From Costus lasius (lineage: Eukaryota > Streptophyta > Magnoliopsida > Zingiberales > Costaceae), in contig JANVAS020000239.1 in NCBI GenBank assembly GCA_027563935.2, positions 1,364,001-1,428,000 of the forward strand: a stretch of DNA of 64,000 nt. Reading direction: 5' to 3'. Below the pieces are notes generated by a model. The model did not search any database. It saw nothing but the letters and a program-made list of their open reading frames with translations, and was not told the DNA's origin. Numbering within the stretch: the stretch's first letter is position 1; each line of letters opens with the position of its first letter. This document shows, in pieces, positions 12,309 through 24,136 of the stretch. Made by a program: the position numbers and the translations under genes.

Positions 12309-12549
12309 AGATGTTCTTAAGATGTATGAAGAGAAGACACAAGAAGAAGGAATACTTAACTCAGGGGATCGCCTTGAAGGAGGCCAAGGGAGGCATCCAT
12401 GTTCTTTGCGCCAACTTAAGCTCTTGTTCTCTTTGAAGCTATGGACTTGAAGATGGAGACTCTCGGCCTTGCTTTGATGAATGGAGGGCGAGCGGAAGGA
12501 GAGGGGAGGCTCGGCTCTTGAAGGAATAAGGGGGAAGATGAGGGGACTT

Positions 12550-12615
12550 GGGCGACACAAGCACCCAAAGAAGAAGAGGTGGGCGACACAAGCACCCTAG
12601 GCGACACAAGCACCC
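12550..12615 (+). repeat. Short direct repeat in the G1 LTR
   Basis: GCGACACAAGCACCC occurs three times, at 12552-12566, 12583-12597 and 12601-12615. Confidence 0.85.
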
Positions 12616-12682
12616 TTAGTTTGGCTAGGAAACTATTCAACAATATATTCAACAATGCTATGCACATGATGCGATGGGGATA

Positions 12683-12691
12683 CATTTATAG
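12683..12691 (-). promoter_or_regulatory. Candidate G1 TATA box
   Basis: On the minus strand CTATAAATG is a good TATA box, in the U3 side of the G1 LTR. It drives transcription toward lower coordinates, the direction of G1. Inference from motif and place only. Confidence 0.5.
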
Positions 12692-12960
12692 GCAGCTTAG
12701 GGATGAGGATAAGATGAGGGCAAGGTGGTCATTGGCCCCTTGCGCCCCTTACATACTTGGAGACAATTCGAAAATGGAGAAAGGCATTAAGTGGGCTGAT
12801 TCTTGTTGCCTTCTTTGGATGGCTGAATTGGTAAGTCTTTGAATTCGAAAATGACTTTCTTCCTTGAAGGTGTTGGCGCATATGAGATGGAGTTTGAATT
12901 TTGAAAACCTTCCCTGTTGTCTTGGGTGGCAATGAGAAGAAGGAAATAAGCCTTCCCCTA

Positions 12961-13075
12961 ATTGTGGATCTTGATGGCGCAACTCCTCTAATTGTGGATC
13001 TAGATGGGCGCCTCCTTGATTGGTGGATCTAGATGGGCGCCCCCTTGATTGGTGGATCTAGATGAGCTTTGTAGA
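12961..13075 (+). repeat. Tandem repeat of about 29 bp in the G1 U3
   Basis: Four imperfect units beginning ATTG(G)TGGATCT(A/T)GATG start at 12961, 12991, 13019 and 13048. Unit lengths are 30, 28 and 29 bp, with the last unit incomplete. Upstream of the putative TATA box (minus orientation), so possibly an enhancer array. Confidence 0.85.
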
Positions 13076-13416
13076 TGGCGCAAATGATTCCATGAGGTGG
13101 CCTCTCTTCAATTGGAAGGGAATGATTGAAGTGGAGCTTGATGTTGAGTTGAGTTGGAAGTCTCTCTTTGAACTACTTTGAAGTGAACCTTCCAAAATGG
13201 GAGCTAGCTTCTTGGAGTGTGGTGAGCTAGCTGATTTGTATCCCTTGAGCTGAATATTAACGTATTCAAACTACATGCACTAACCTACCATGATATTACA
13301 ATGCACAACCTACCAACAACATTTATAAAAATAAACTACATGATAGACTTTGGGGTGGAACTAACCTATCATGCCATGCAATGCAAATAAGGAAAGTACT
13401 GAAAGGAAAGTGGACT

Positions 13417-14659
13417 CTAAGTGAAGCCATACCTGATGGGCTTCCTCCGAGCCCTAGTGGATCTTCTAAGAGCTGTGTTAGGCCCTCCATCATTTCTCCC
13501 TGGGTTGGAGAAATTCTCCTCAGGAGAATTATCCTTGAATCCTTGGAGCAAATCTGGAGCAGCCAGGGCTAACTCTGCCTCGGGGAGCCATGCCTCCTCA
13601 CCATTAGAAAACTTAACACGGTAAAACAGTTGTACCTCGTTAGGGGTGAGTCGAGTCTAGTCCTCAAGGATATCCACTATCTCTGGATCGAAGGGGGCCT
13701 CTGGTTCTTGGAGTGAGAGAGGCTCCTTGTAAGCTGTGAGATCCTCCACGTTAACAGTGGTGGGGATCCCCAATTCTGGAGGCAAATCAAGCACATATGC
13801 GTTGTTGTTGATCTTGCCCACTATGGTGAAGGGTCCCAAACCCTTTGCATCCAGCTTGCGTCTGTGTCCTTGGATACGCTCCTCGCGGACTTGCAGAATC
13901 ACCTGATCACCTATATTGAATAACCTTTCTCGGCGTTTCTTGTTAGCAGCTTCGCAATATGAAACAGTAGAGTCTAGAATTTTGCTAAGAATCTCATGGT
14001 GTAATTGTGAAATATTGAAAGCATAATCACGAGCTGATAAAGAAGGTTTTAAATTTTTGGGTAAGGCAACCAGATCAATGGGTTTCTTAGGCTGATACCC
14101 TAAGTTGGCCTGAAAAGGGGAGAGACCTATAGTCTTATTTACAATGCTATTGTAGGAGAACTCGGCGGTGGGCAAAAGTTTGTCCCAAGTGCCAGGGTGT
14201 TCACCTACAAGGCTCCTAAGGATGTTCCCCAGTGATCGGTTGACCACCTCAGTCTGACCATCTGTTTGGGGATGATAGGCTGTAGAGAACTTCAGTTTGG
14301 TGCCTAGTAAGGTCCACAAGGTCTTCCAAAAATAACTAACAAATCGGGTGTCCCTATCAGAAACTATGGTAAGGGGGGTACCATGTAGCCTAACAACCTC
14401 CTTAAAGAATAATTTGGCTATATGAGAGGCATCAGAGATTTTATAGCAAGGAATGAAATGGGCCATCTTAGTGAATCTATCTACTACTACAAAGATGGAG
14501 TCATGCTTGCTAGATGTTCTGGGCAGCCCTAGGATGAAATCCATGCTTAAGTCTTGCCATGGAGCTTGAGGAATGGGTAGCGGGGTGTAGAGGCCAGCAC
14601 TATGCTTATGGGTCTTAGTTATCTGGCATGTCCTACAGTGGCTAACCACCTTAGCAACA
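13417..14659 (-). pseudogene. G1 integrase, catalytic and C-terminal part
   Basis: The fragment starts at the C2 insertion (TSD caaca, 14655-14659). It carries HCRTC of the zinc-binding domain, then integrase acidic residues in SMDFILGLPR, VSDRDTRF and TDGQTEVVNR, and a C-terminal LDAKGLGPFTI region. A TAG at 13657-13659 ends the obvious ORF, but the same frame stays open to TAG 13417-13419. The extension includes VQLFYRVKFSNGEEAWLPE, which looks like a chromodomain-type tail. The real polyprotein end is therefore probably 13417. The N-terminal HH half lies beyond C2, at 40662 onward. Confidence 0.82.
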
Positions 14660-14870
14660 TGAAAGTCCCACCCTAAGAAAGGGGGGGAAACCCTAATAGA
14701 CGTGCGCATATATATGAAAAATTTTGAAGCGGAATTTAGGGTTTCTTAGATCGGTTAGCATGAACACATGATCAACTTGTTCAAGGATTGCAAAGAATCA
14801 ACAAGAGATCATACCATAGCCATCATTTAGATGGTGCCTTGGAAGCTAGAGGGCGATATGGCTCTCCTCC
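14660..14870 (-). repeat. C2 3' LTR, segment 1
   Basis: This matches 37286-37496 with a few C/T differences. It contains the mini-exon motif (minus ATGGCTATG, 14815-14823, followed by GTATGA). It ends at the S1 insertion, target cctcc (14866-14870). Confidence 0.93.
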
Positions 14871-16353
14871 TGTAACGCCCCCTCAGAATGAACCCCAAAC
14901 ACAGACATAAACCGCGGAAGATAGGGAACGTCACACACAATTAACAATGCAGATGCTAGGGAATAATAGCTGTGAGAAACCGGTTCGAAAAAAATTTCGG
15001 CAGCATGTCCCCAGGAAAACTAAAGAAATTCCTGTACATGATCACTAATAACACAATACGGGTCGACATGCCGACCACAAACTGAAACATAACATTTCAA
15101 AGTCAAAAGCTCACATTACTTATCACAACGTCGAACTAATAAACCACGATAATCAAAAGAAAACACAAGATAACACAGAATTCACCGAAAAAACAGGCTT
15201 AAGCCCTCGGTTTAATAGTCGAATCAAAACTAAATGCCAACCCGGCAACTGTATCACATAAATCCAAAATCAGTATACCAGCCACATCTGGCTAACGTGT
15301 CCATGAACACAAAATCACACAAAAGCTTGGCCACATCCGGCCCACAAATAGCACAGGCACGCAGGCCCCAAAATATGAAATCAGAAAACTAAGTCCGCTC
15401 ATGCTGTAGGTTCCTGCCCTGCATCTGGAAACATTGTGGAATGAGCTACACGGCTCAGTGAGTAGATAGTCTCGTTCGACCATCCACGAATATACAATCA
15501 GAAATAGATGCAGATATCTTTCAAACTTTTAACGGAAGATGCCAATACAACATAAACAACATAATAAAACCGATAATCACAAATCACAATCATAATCAGA
15601 AAATAATACACCCACTACCCCGGGCAACCAGATCACCAAACAGCCTATCCGGCTAACAGACTAGAAATTACACAACTATTGTCCAGTGAATTCAGAATTG
15701 ACCCCGAGGGTCCAACCCGGCCTTCGTCAAGGCACTGAGAGTAACATGTAATGAACCATGGTGAGGCGTAGATTCAAGAGGTGGCCCCCGCCAGGTCACG
15801 ACGTGGCACTTTGTTCTACGACACTCAACCACACCCCATTTACCGGGAACACAACACCCCCTTTACCGGGAACAGAAGGTGAATGAATTCAAGAGGTGGC
15901 CCCCGTCTGACCAAGACGTGGCACTTTGTTTCAAACACCCAACTCTCAAATGGTTTATCACTTGGACAAAAATACCCTTAACACAAACCGGAACCCTGAA
16001 CCTCTAACCTGGTCACTAGACTCTAGAACAGCCCCTCCATTACCGGAAACAAAGCAGACTAGGATGGGTGGATTCCCCAATCCCCAAATCAGAATGACTG
16101 TTCACAGAGTGCTCTAGTTAACCCTTAGGTTCAGTCCACCCAGGTCTAGGACCCTTATCGAACGCATACAACACGAATATTGTCACAGACATCACCTCAA
16201 TCAAGTTCAGGGAAGGTCCTTAGAATTCATGCAAACATGGTTTAACCTTTCTAAGTTATCATTCAAGGTTATCAATCATGTTTCACATCACTACTTTCTA
16301 TGTACAACATTCAACAAACAAATACATACTAATACCGAAAATTTATCAAATTC

Positions 16354-19300
16354 TGTAACATCCCACATACTTAACCCCAAGCAAATAACACAAACGCAAA
16401 AGTAATAGGATGTTTCATATAAGATCGATCAAATGCTAGGTAAAACCGAGTTCAAGAAAAACACGATCTGAAAATTTTCAAAACTCCAAACACATAAAAT
16501 CTTCGAATCACAAATCTCATAAATCACATAAAGGTACCTTCCACCACGCAATACGTGCACTAGACATATGCACGTTACAGTTGTATCAAAACCGATTGCC
16601 AAAAATACACATCAACTCCAATTTCAAAACAAATCCACAAAATCGATTTTATAAACTAATACCAAACACCGAAACCAGGCTGAAGCCCGCGGTGACACAA
16701 AAGTCACAATCATTTAACTGCCACAGTCTGGCAACACAAATTCACATTGTTCACACTGTTCACATCACATGGTTCACATAGTTCATGTAAATCATAAGGT
16801 TTAGCCACAACCGGCATCATAAGCATAAACACATTAAGCATAATTCACAGTATCCATATAATGCTAACTGCGCCCCTGCTCTACACCTGAAAATAATGAG
16901 GGCTGAGCTACACAGCCCAGTGAGTGGATAGTCTAATTGACCATCCATAACATACTCTCAAAAACATATGCAGATTATTTTAAAGATCTTTAACAGGATA
17001 TCATGTCAACACATAATAACAAATTCAATGCAAAAGTCATATAAACAGTCAAAAATATACACACCAACATATAATAACCTCAGGTTCTAGAGTTATACTC
17101 TAAACCAACCGAACACACATATTCTAAACCAACTAAACACACCAACACATATTTAACCTAGTTGTCCAGCATATTCAGTAGTGACCAATATGGTCTAACC
17201 CGGCTTGGCCAAAGCACTGGGAGCCGCATGCAACACATAATCATGGATAGTGAATAGAATCAGGAGGTGGCCCCCGCCAGGTCACGACGTGGCACGCTGG
17301 TCTATCACGCCATATCACAAAACGAGAATAGAATCAGGAGGTGGCCCCCGTCAGGTCACGACGTGGCACGCTGGTCTATCACGCCATAACATAAAACGAG
17401 AATGATGACATCAAGAGGTGGCCCCTGTCTGACCAAGACATGGCACTTTGGGTCTTATATCATTCCCAACACATAAAAGAGTAATGACATCAAGAGGTGG
17501 CCCCTGTCCGACCAAGACATGGCACTTTGGGTCAAAACCCGTTCTCCCAAAAGGTTCCTACTGGACAACACACATATCTTATTTCATAATTTCACATAGG
17601 TGGACATATTTCACAAAGGTGGACTCCTAAGTGTCAACTTGACTCTAGGATAGCCATCACAAAAATCACATCGGACCGGCTGAATTTCAGCCCCCATCAC
17701 AATAATCATAATAGGCAGGCTGATCATCAACCCCCCTCACATATCACAATACCGGGTTGAAATTCAAACCCTTAACATATCACATAAGGACTATCCCCTT
17801 GAGTTCATAGTTACACCTAGCCTTAGTCCTAACCATCACATAACCACCTAATTTTCCAAATTCACATAATCCATAATATTCATATTTCACATAATCACAT
17901 AATGATCAACATAAAATTCCAAAGGTCACATAAACACTTAATATTTAACAATCACATAATTACATAATATTAACAATCATATAATATGGTGTGGTCCTTA
18001 GATTTCATGCTGATTAGTTCAATCAAAACTTACTATGTTATCACCCAAATTTTCCAAACAATTTCTCAACATTGCATAAATACATAACCATATATATATC
18101 ATGTATCAAGCATCCATAAAATCAACTTAAAATTTAAATCATGTAAACATGTAAACATGTTAACTAAAATCATCAAATTTCGGTTTAAATACAATTAACA
18201 AGGTTTCGGCTACAACAATCATTGGCTTAATATTACCCAAAATTCTTTATAAAATATCTAATCAACAAGAAATTCATGCTCAAAATTCAATGATCTAAAG
18301 CTACCAAAAACCCCTATAAAAATACCTTAAATTTCATGCCACAATTTTTTTGTTTTCATGAGATATACACCTTTACAAAAATTTCGGTTTTCATGAAGAA
18401 CAAGAATATTTTGAATTCGGTTTCAAGGAAAATACTCTAAATTTCCAACTTAAATTAAACCTTAGTAAACAAGAATCTTATGAACAAATATTCTAAATTC
18501 GGTTTTCATACCTTAAATATACTTTGCATAATTTCGGTTTTAACATGGAAATTTTCCAAGAATTCAAGTGTATTATTTAACATAAGCACAACTAAATGGA
18601 TAGATCAAACAAGACATTCCACTCACCTCTAAAACCGAGAATTCAAGGAAGAAAACTCCACAACAAAATCGCCTAAAGCCCCTAAGTCACCCAAGAAATC
18701 TTCAAGAATTCACCAAGGAAGTTTCACCTCAAAGAATTTCGCCAAAAGGAAGAAAAAAATTGCCTCCAAGCTTCCAAGAATCGCCTTCTCCCTTCAAGCC
18801 TTCGCCTAGGGTTCTTCCAAGCTAGAATTTCGCCAAACAAACTACCCTAGCCGAAATTCCCTTTTACAATTTCGGTTTTCAAGTTCTTTAACCCGTTAAC
18901 CATAATTCAAATTATGGTTAATCCGATTAGGACTTAATTACCTCTTATATTCCACTAATTCAAATTTAAACCCAATAACCCAATATCTCATAAATGACTA
19001 ATTATTTAATTAACTTAACCATTAACCAATCACTTAACGAAAATCCATTAAGGATTTAACTAACATCCAATAAGGATTTAATTATCCAATAGAGTATAAT
19101 TAATTAACCAATAAGGTCTAATTAATTTATTCTAAATTATCAATCAATAATCAAATAGATTAACCACCATTAATCTCTAATTAATTTACAATAAATTAAC
19201 AATCAATAAACCAGTTAATTAACTATAAATTGATAATCAAAATCTCTAATTAATTTATCATAAATTAACAATCAATACTCAGGAATAATAACTCAGTCAA

Positions 19301-19358
19301 TAATTTTATTTAAATCAAAATTAATGCTTACCAGAACTTAAGATCCTTGGATCTTACA
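16354..19358 (-). repeat. G2 3' LTR
   Basis: Starts TGTAACATCCCACATAC and ends GGATCTTACA on the + strand. It is very AT-rich toward its 5' end in element orientation. An imperfect tandem array is at 17262-17530. No protein of its own is apparent. Confidence 0.95.
17262..17530 (+). repeat. Four-unit tandem array with ACGTGGC motif in the G2 LTR
   Basis: Units start near 17262, 17335, 17411 and 17490, spaced about 73-79 bp. Each has AGGTGGCCCC(C/T)G followed by a GAC(G/A)TGGCAC. The first two units carry GACGTGGC, a G-box/ABRE-like core, while the last two carry GACATGGC. The array is repeated in the other LTR at about 25045-25313, and a shorter version is in S1. Confidence 0.85.
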
Positions 19359-19373
19359 TTCCTCCCTCCTTAT
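19359..19373 (-). other. G2 polypurine tract
   Basis: On the minus strand ATAAGGAGGGAGGAA lies directly before the TGTAAGATCC start of the 3' LTR. Confidence 0.88.
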
Positions 19374-19387
19374 AAAGCTTTAGTCCT

Positions 19388-22300
19388 CTAAAGCTCAGCA
19401 TCCATATCATCAAAGAGGTAAGCATAATTTTTCCTCATATCAGCTTCAGTTTCCCAAGTTGCTTCTTCAACTGACTGGTTTCCCCAAATAACCTTGACTA
19501 AAGGTATAGTCTTGTTCCTCAGAACTTTATCTTTTCTATCCACAATCCGGAGAGGTCTTTCCTCGAATGTCAAATCACTCTGAACCTGAAGAGGTTCCAA
19601 CTCCAACACATGAGATGGATCAGGATGATATTTCCTCAAAGCAGAGACATGGAATACATTATGTACATGATCCAAAGTAGGAGGTAAAGCTAAACGGTAA
19701 GCTACTGGACCAACTCTCTCAATAATATCAAAAGGGCCTACAAACCTAGGGCTCAACTTGCCCTTTTTGCCAAATCTCATAACACCCTTAGTAGGCGACA
19801 CTTTCAAGAACACATGGTCTCCTACCATAAACTCCAAAGGACGACGACGGTCATCAGCATAACTCTTCTGTCTGTCCCGAGCAATTTTCAGCTTATCCTG
19901 GATCTCTCTGACCTTATCAGTAGTCTCCTGAACTGCATCAGATCTCAAAATCATCCTGTCACCAGTTTCCTCCCAACACAAGGGAGTCCTACACCTTCTC
20001 CCATACAAGGCCTCATAAGGAGCCATCTGAATACTGGAGTGGAAACTATTATTATAAGTGAATTCTATCAAAGATAGATCCCGGTTCCACTCAGAACTCC
20101 AATCAACCACATAGGCTCTCAACAAATCCTCTAGAGTCTGTATAGTACGCTCTGTCTGGCCATCAGACTGATGATGGTATGCTGTACTAAAACTCAACTT
20201 AGTACCCAAACCCTCCTGTAAACTCCTCCAAAATCTGGACAGAAATCGAGAATCCCTATCAGACACAATGTCAACTGGCACTCCATGTAGTCTGACTATC
20301 TCATCAATGTACAATCTGGCCAGCCTCTCTAATGAATAAGTCATCTTAATCGGGAGAAAATGGGCTGATTTAGTAAGTCTATCAACAATCACCCAAATAG
20401 CATCATGACCCAATCTGGTTCTGGGCAAACCACACACAAAATCCATACTGATGCATTCCCACTTCCACTCAGGAATAGGAAGAGACTGCAACAAACCCCC
20501 AGGTTTCTGGTATTCGGCCTTTATAGTCTGACAAGTCAAACACCTAGAGACAAAATCAAGCACTTCTTTCTTCATACCCGGCCACCAAAAATTTTTCTTG
20601 AGGTCCTGATACATTTTAATCACGCCAGGATGTAGAGAATATTTGGAGTTATGGCTGTCCTCCAATATTTCTTTCCTCAAGCTCGGTTCCTCAGGGACAC
20701 ATACCCTTCCACGAAACCGAAGAATACCATCATCAGACACACTAAAGTCCTGAACTGCGCCATCAATCAGACTATCCCTGATCTGGACTAATTTCGGATC
20801 CACAGACTGCTGATCTCTGATCTTCTGCAACAAAGCAGACTGTACTCTAAGAAAAGCCACATAACCAGTCTGAACTCTAGGAGTAACACTGATCCTGAGA
20901 TCGCTGAACTCCTGCAGTAACCGCCACTCACTGACTCGTAAAGCAGCTACTGAAGTAACTGGATGTCTGCTCAGTGCATCCGCTACTACATTGGCCTTTC
21001 TAGCCTGATACTGAATAGAGAAATCATAATCTTTGATCAACTCCATCCATCTCCTCTGTCTCATGTTCAACTCCTTCTGAGTGAAGATATACTTGAGACT
21101 CTGGTGATCAGTGAATAGATCAAATTCCTGACCCAACAAATAATGACGCCATATCTTCAAAGCAAAGACTACGGCTGCCAACTCTAAATCATGAGTAGGG
21201 TAGTTCAATTCATACTCCTTCAGTTGTCTGGAAGCATAGGCTACCACAGAACCCTTCTGCATCAAGACACAACCCAACCCTTTGCCTGAGGCATCCGTAT
21301 AGACAGTAAACCTTTCCCCATCATTAGGAATAATGAGGATTGGTGTACTAGTCAACCTTCTTTTCAGCTCCTGGAAACTCTCTTCACATTTATCATCCCA
21401 AACAAACTTGGCCTCCTTTCTGGTCAATTTGGTTAAAGGACCCGCCAGCTTGGAGAATCCCTCAACAAATCGCCGGTAGTAACCTGCTAAACCCAGAAAA
21501 CTCCTGATCTCAGTAGCACTAGTAGGTCTTCCCCAATCAAGGATAGCTTGTACTTTAACAGGATCCACAGACACTCCCTGACCAGAAATCACATGTCCCA
21601 GAAAACTGATCTTCTCTAACCAGAATTCACACTTACTAGCCTTGGCATATAACCGTTTCTTCCTCAGAACCTCCAGCACTTTGCGCAAATCCCTGACATG
21701 ATCTGAAGTAGTCCGTGAGTATACCAAAATATCGTCTATAAAGACTACTACACAAGAGTTAAGCAACTCATGGAATACCCTGTTCATCAAATCCATGAAG
21801 ACAGCAGGTGCATTCGTCAGTCCAAAAGGCATAACTAAAAATTCGAAATGCCCATACCTGGTCCTGAAAGCAGTCTTAAATATATCCTCATCCTTGACTC
21901 TAAGCTGATAATACCCTGATCTCAGATCAATCTTAGAGAACACTGTAGCTCCCTGTAACTGATCAAACAGATCATCAATTCTGGGAAGAGGATACTTATT
22001 CTTAATGGTCACTTGATTCAACTGCCTGTAGTCTATACACATCCTCAGGGTTCCATCTTTCTTCTTCACAAACAACACTGGCGCTCCCCAGGGAGAAACA
22101 CTAGGCCGGATGTACCCTTTTTCCAGCAACTCTTCCAGTTGCTTCTTAAGCTCGGCCAACTCTGAAGTAGCCATACGATAAGGAGCTCTGGAGATGGGTG
22201 CCGTACCCGGCGCCAACTCAATGCCAAACTCCACTTCTCTAACTGGTGGTAAACCTGAAAATTCCTCAGAGAATACATCAGGAAACTCTTTCACCACTGC

Positions 22301-23992
22301 CATCTGAGTCAGATCAGAATTAGAATCATCCTGCACCTTGACATGTGCAAGATAACCCTTGCACCCACTAGCAAGTAACTTCCTGGCCTGCAGGAAAGAT
22401 ATCACATGTGGTCCTTGGTCTGACACTAGACCTCTCACAAAAATTCGATTCCCATCAAGCATATTCAAAGTGATTACTTTCTCAAAGCAATCCACCGAGG
22501 CATGATGCGAAGACAACCAGTCCATTCCTAAGATGACATCATAATCTTGCATGTCTAAGAGAATTAAGTCTACCAGAAACTCATAACCCTCTACATGCAC
22601 TACACAATCAGCACATACAGTGTCTGTAGACAATGACTTTCCTAAAGGAGTACTGACAGACACAGCATAATCTAGCATCTTAGGTACAACAGGTAAACAT
22701 GCAGCAAACTTAACAGAGACAAAAGACAAATTTGCACCAGGGTCAAATAGAATGCGAGCTAACTGATCAAATACAAATAATGTACCTTCCACAACGGATC
22801 GGGAAGCTCGTGTATCCTTCTCAGCCACAGCATAAACTCTAGTCTGGACTGTAGGCTTATCTGCGCCTCTAGGCTGCATCTCAGGCTCCTTGCAGTCCCT
22901 GGCCATGTGCCCAGGTTTCTTACATTTGAAGCACATGCCATTCTTCCTATGACAATCTTTCATTAGATGTCCCCTGAGCCCACAGTAACTGCAAATCCCG
23001 TTCTCAGTGTTACTGTTTCTTACATCCCTGGCACCTCTGAACTGCTGCGGTGCATCCCTGGACTGCTGCGGTGCCTTGTAGGAGTAAGGCTTATACCTGC
23101 TCTTCTTATAATCTTTATGCCTAGGGTACTTCTTACCCTTGCCGCCACTGCCATACTGAGGAACCGCCGCCTCAGCTGCAGGAACTACTGTCACCGTAGC
23201 ATGAGAACTCCTCTCAGATATATACCTCTCTATAGTGCGTGCTCGCCCAACTGTCTCGACATAGGTCTCCAAGTGCTGAGCACCAACCTGCTCTCGAATA
23301 TCCCATCTGAGACCTCTCAGAAACTTGGTAGCTCTCCTCTTTTCAGTGTTTATCAGGTGAGGAGCATACTTTCCCAATTTCGTGAACTGTAGCTCATACT
23401 GGTCCACTGTCATATCACCCTGCTCCAGGTGAATAAATGCCACCTCTCGGTCCTCTACCAAGCTATCTGGAAAATACTTCTCATTAAATTGAGATAGGAA
23501 GTAAGGCCAATCCACTGTTTCCTGCCTTTCCGCTGCTAGTCTCACAACTCCTTTCCACCACTCATCTGCGTCGCCACGCATCATATAGGTGGACAAACAT
23601 AGCTTATCCTCATCTGAGCAGCGCATAACTTGGAAAATCTTTTCCAAGACCAACTGCCAGTTCTCAGCAGTACTGGATTCTGAGCCCCCATAAAATGAGC
23701 TAGGACCCAGTTTCTGAAATTCACTCACTAACGAGGCATAACGCCTGTGAGCGCCCTCCTGAGAGTCATCCCCCACTGCCCGAGTAGTAGTCTGGGGTCT
23801 CTCTTGAGTCAGCTGCTGCAAAAGCTGATGTTGTGCTTCTTGGTGCTGAGTCTGCTGCTGCTGCAGCATCTGAGCTTGCCTCTCAATCATGGCACCTTGT
23901 TGCTGTACCATGCCAGTCAAGGCCTCAATAGTTCTAGTGAGGTTCGGGGTCTGCTCGCCCTCATCACTAGCATTACCTCTGGTTCGCACCAT
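19388..23992 (-). CDS. G2 gag-pol polyprotein with chromodomain (Tekay/Del type)
   Basis: An uninterrupted 1534-codon frame starts with ATG 144 bases inside the 5' LTR. In order: a Gln-rich coiled-coil-like N-terminus; Gag; two zinc knuckles, [14 protein letters not shown] and [14 protein letters not shown] (about residues 334-368); aspartic protease at [10 protein letters not shown] (about 417); RT with [12 protein letters not shown] (about 750); RNase H with YTDASG (about 898); integrase with [10 protein letters not shown] and CLTCQ (about 1110-1150), then acidic residues in [16 protein letters not shown] and SDGQTERT; and a C-terminal chromodomain with [14 protein letters not shown] (about 1490-1534). 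Gypsy order (RT before integrase) and the chromodomain place it with plant Tekay/Del chromoviruses. No stop or frameshift is seen; with near-identical LTRs it may be recently active. Confidence 0.96.
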   Translation of the reverse strand: MVRTRGNASDEGEQTPNLTRTIEALTGMVQQQGAMIERQAQMLQQQQTQHQEAQHQLLQQLTQERPQTTTRAVGDDSQEGAHRRYASLVSEFQKLGPSSFYGGSESSTAENWQLVLEKIFQVMRCSDEDKLCLSTYMMRGDADEWWKGVVRLAAERQETVDWPYFLSQFNEKYFPDSLVEDREVAFIHLEQGDMTVDQYELQFTKLGKYAPHLINTEKRRATKFLRGLRWDIREQVGAQHLETYVETVGRARTIERYISERSSHATVTVVPAAEAAVPQYGSGGKGKKYPRHKDYKKSRYKPYSYKAPQQSRDAPQQFRGARDVRNSNTENGICSYCGLRGHLMKDCHRKNGMCFKCKKPGHMARDCKEPEMQPRGADKPTVQTRVYAVAEKDTRASRSVVEGTLFVFDQLARILFDPGANLSFVSVKFAACLPVVPKMLDYAVSVSTPLGKSLSTDTVCADCVVHVEGYEFLVDLILLDMQDYDVILGMDWLSSHHASVDCFEKVITLNMLDGNRIFVRGLVSDQGPHVISFLQARKLLASGCKGYLAHVKVQDDSNSDLTQMAVVKEFPDVFSEEFSGLPPVREVEFGIELAPGTAPISRAPYRMATSELAELKKQLEELLEKGYIRPSVSPWGAPVLFVKKKDGTLRMCIDYRQLNQVTIKNKYPLPRIDDLFDQLQGATVFSKIDLRSGYYQLRVKDEDIFKTAFRTRYGHFEFLVMPFGLTNAPAVFMDLMNRVFHELLNSCVVVFIDDILVYSRTTSDHVRDLRKVLEVLRKKRLYAKASKCEFWLEKISFLGHVISGQGVSVDPVKVQAILDWGRPTSATEIRSFLGLAGYYRRFVEGFSKLAGPLTKLTRKEAKFVWDDKCEESFQELKRRLTSTPILIIPNDGERFTVYTDASGKGLGCVLMQKGSVVAYASRQLKEYELNYPTHDLELAAVVFALKIWRHYLLGQEFDLFTDHQSLKYIFTQKELNMRQRRWMELIKDYDFSIQYQARKANVVADALSRHPVTSVAALRVSEWRLLQEFSDLRISVTPRVQTGYVAFLRVQSALLQKIRDQQSVDPKLVQIRDSLIDGAVQDFSVSDDGILRFRGRVCVPEEPSLRKEILEDSHNSKYSLHPGVIKMYQDLKKNFWWPGMKKEVLDFVSRCLTCQTIKAEYQKPGGLLQSLPIPEWKWECISMDFVCGLPRTRLGHDAIWVIVDRLTKSAHFLPIKMTYSLERLARLYIDEIVRLHGVPVDIVSDRDSRFLSRFWRSLQEGLGTKLSFSTAYHHQSDGQTERTIQTLEDLLRAYVVDWSSEWNRDLSLIEFTYNNSFHSSIQMAPYEALYGRRCRTPLCWEETGDRMILRSDAVQETTDKVREIQDKLKIARDRQKSYADDRRRPLEFMVGDHVFLKVSPTKGVMRFGKKGKLSPRFVGPFDIIERVGPVAYRLALPPTLDHVHNVFHVSALRKYHPDPSHVLELEPLQVQSDLTFEERPLRIVDRKDKVLRNKTIPLVKVIWGNQSVEEATWETEADMRKNYAYLFDDMDAEL

Positions 23993-24121
23993 CTTAAATT
24001 CCTACACACACATATCATAGTCACACACATATCATAGTCAGGAAAAACAATCATAAACCTATTAGGTGTCTAGCAATACACAAACATGTTTTCCCCCAAA
24101 CTAAGTTTTAGCTAGCCAACT

Positions 24122-24133
24122 CCTCTGATACCA
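24122..24133 (-). other. G2 primer-binding site
   Basis: On the minus strand TGGTATCAGAGG lies three bases inside the 5' LTR. Its first eleven bases match the initiator tRNA-Met complement. Confidence 0.9.
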
Positions 24134-24136
24134 TTC

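Larger units (their letters stand above)
12309..13416 (-). repeat. G1 3' LTR, part 2 (U3 side), and G1 3' untranslated region
   Basis: The sequence continues the G1 LTR after the C1 TSD: 12314-12352 matches 44689-44726. The LTR end cannot be fixed because the other copy is cut by C3 at 44727; it lies between the TATA-like site near 12.69 kb and the polyprotein stop at 13417. Two tandem repeat clusters are inside. No gene is seen. Confidence 0.65.

Noticed and set aside
13657..14709. G1 integrase ORF as one 350-codon gene starting at 14709
   Set aside because: Codons above 14659 are C2 LTR sequence. The true frame continues from 40662, on the other side of C2.
17262..17530. CRISPR-like array
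   Set aside because: Only four imperfect units without unique spacers, inside a plant LTR.
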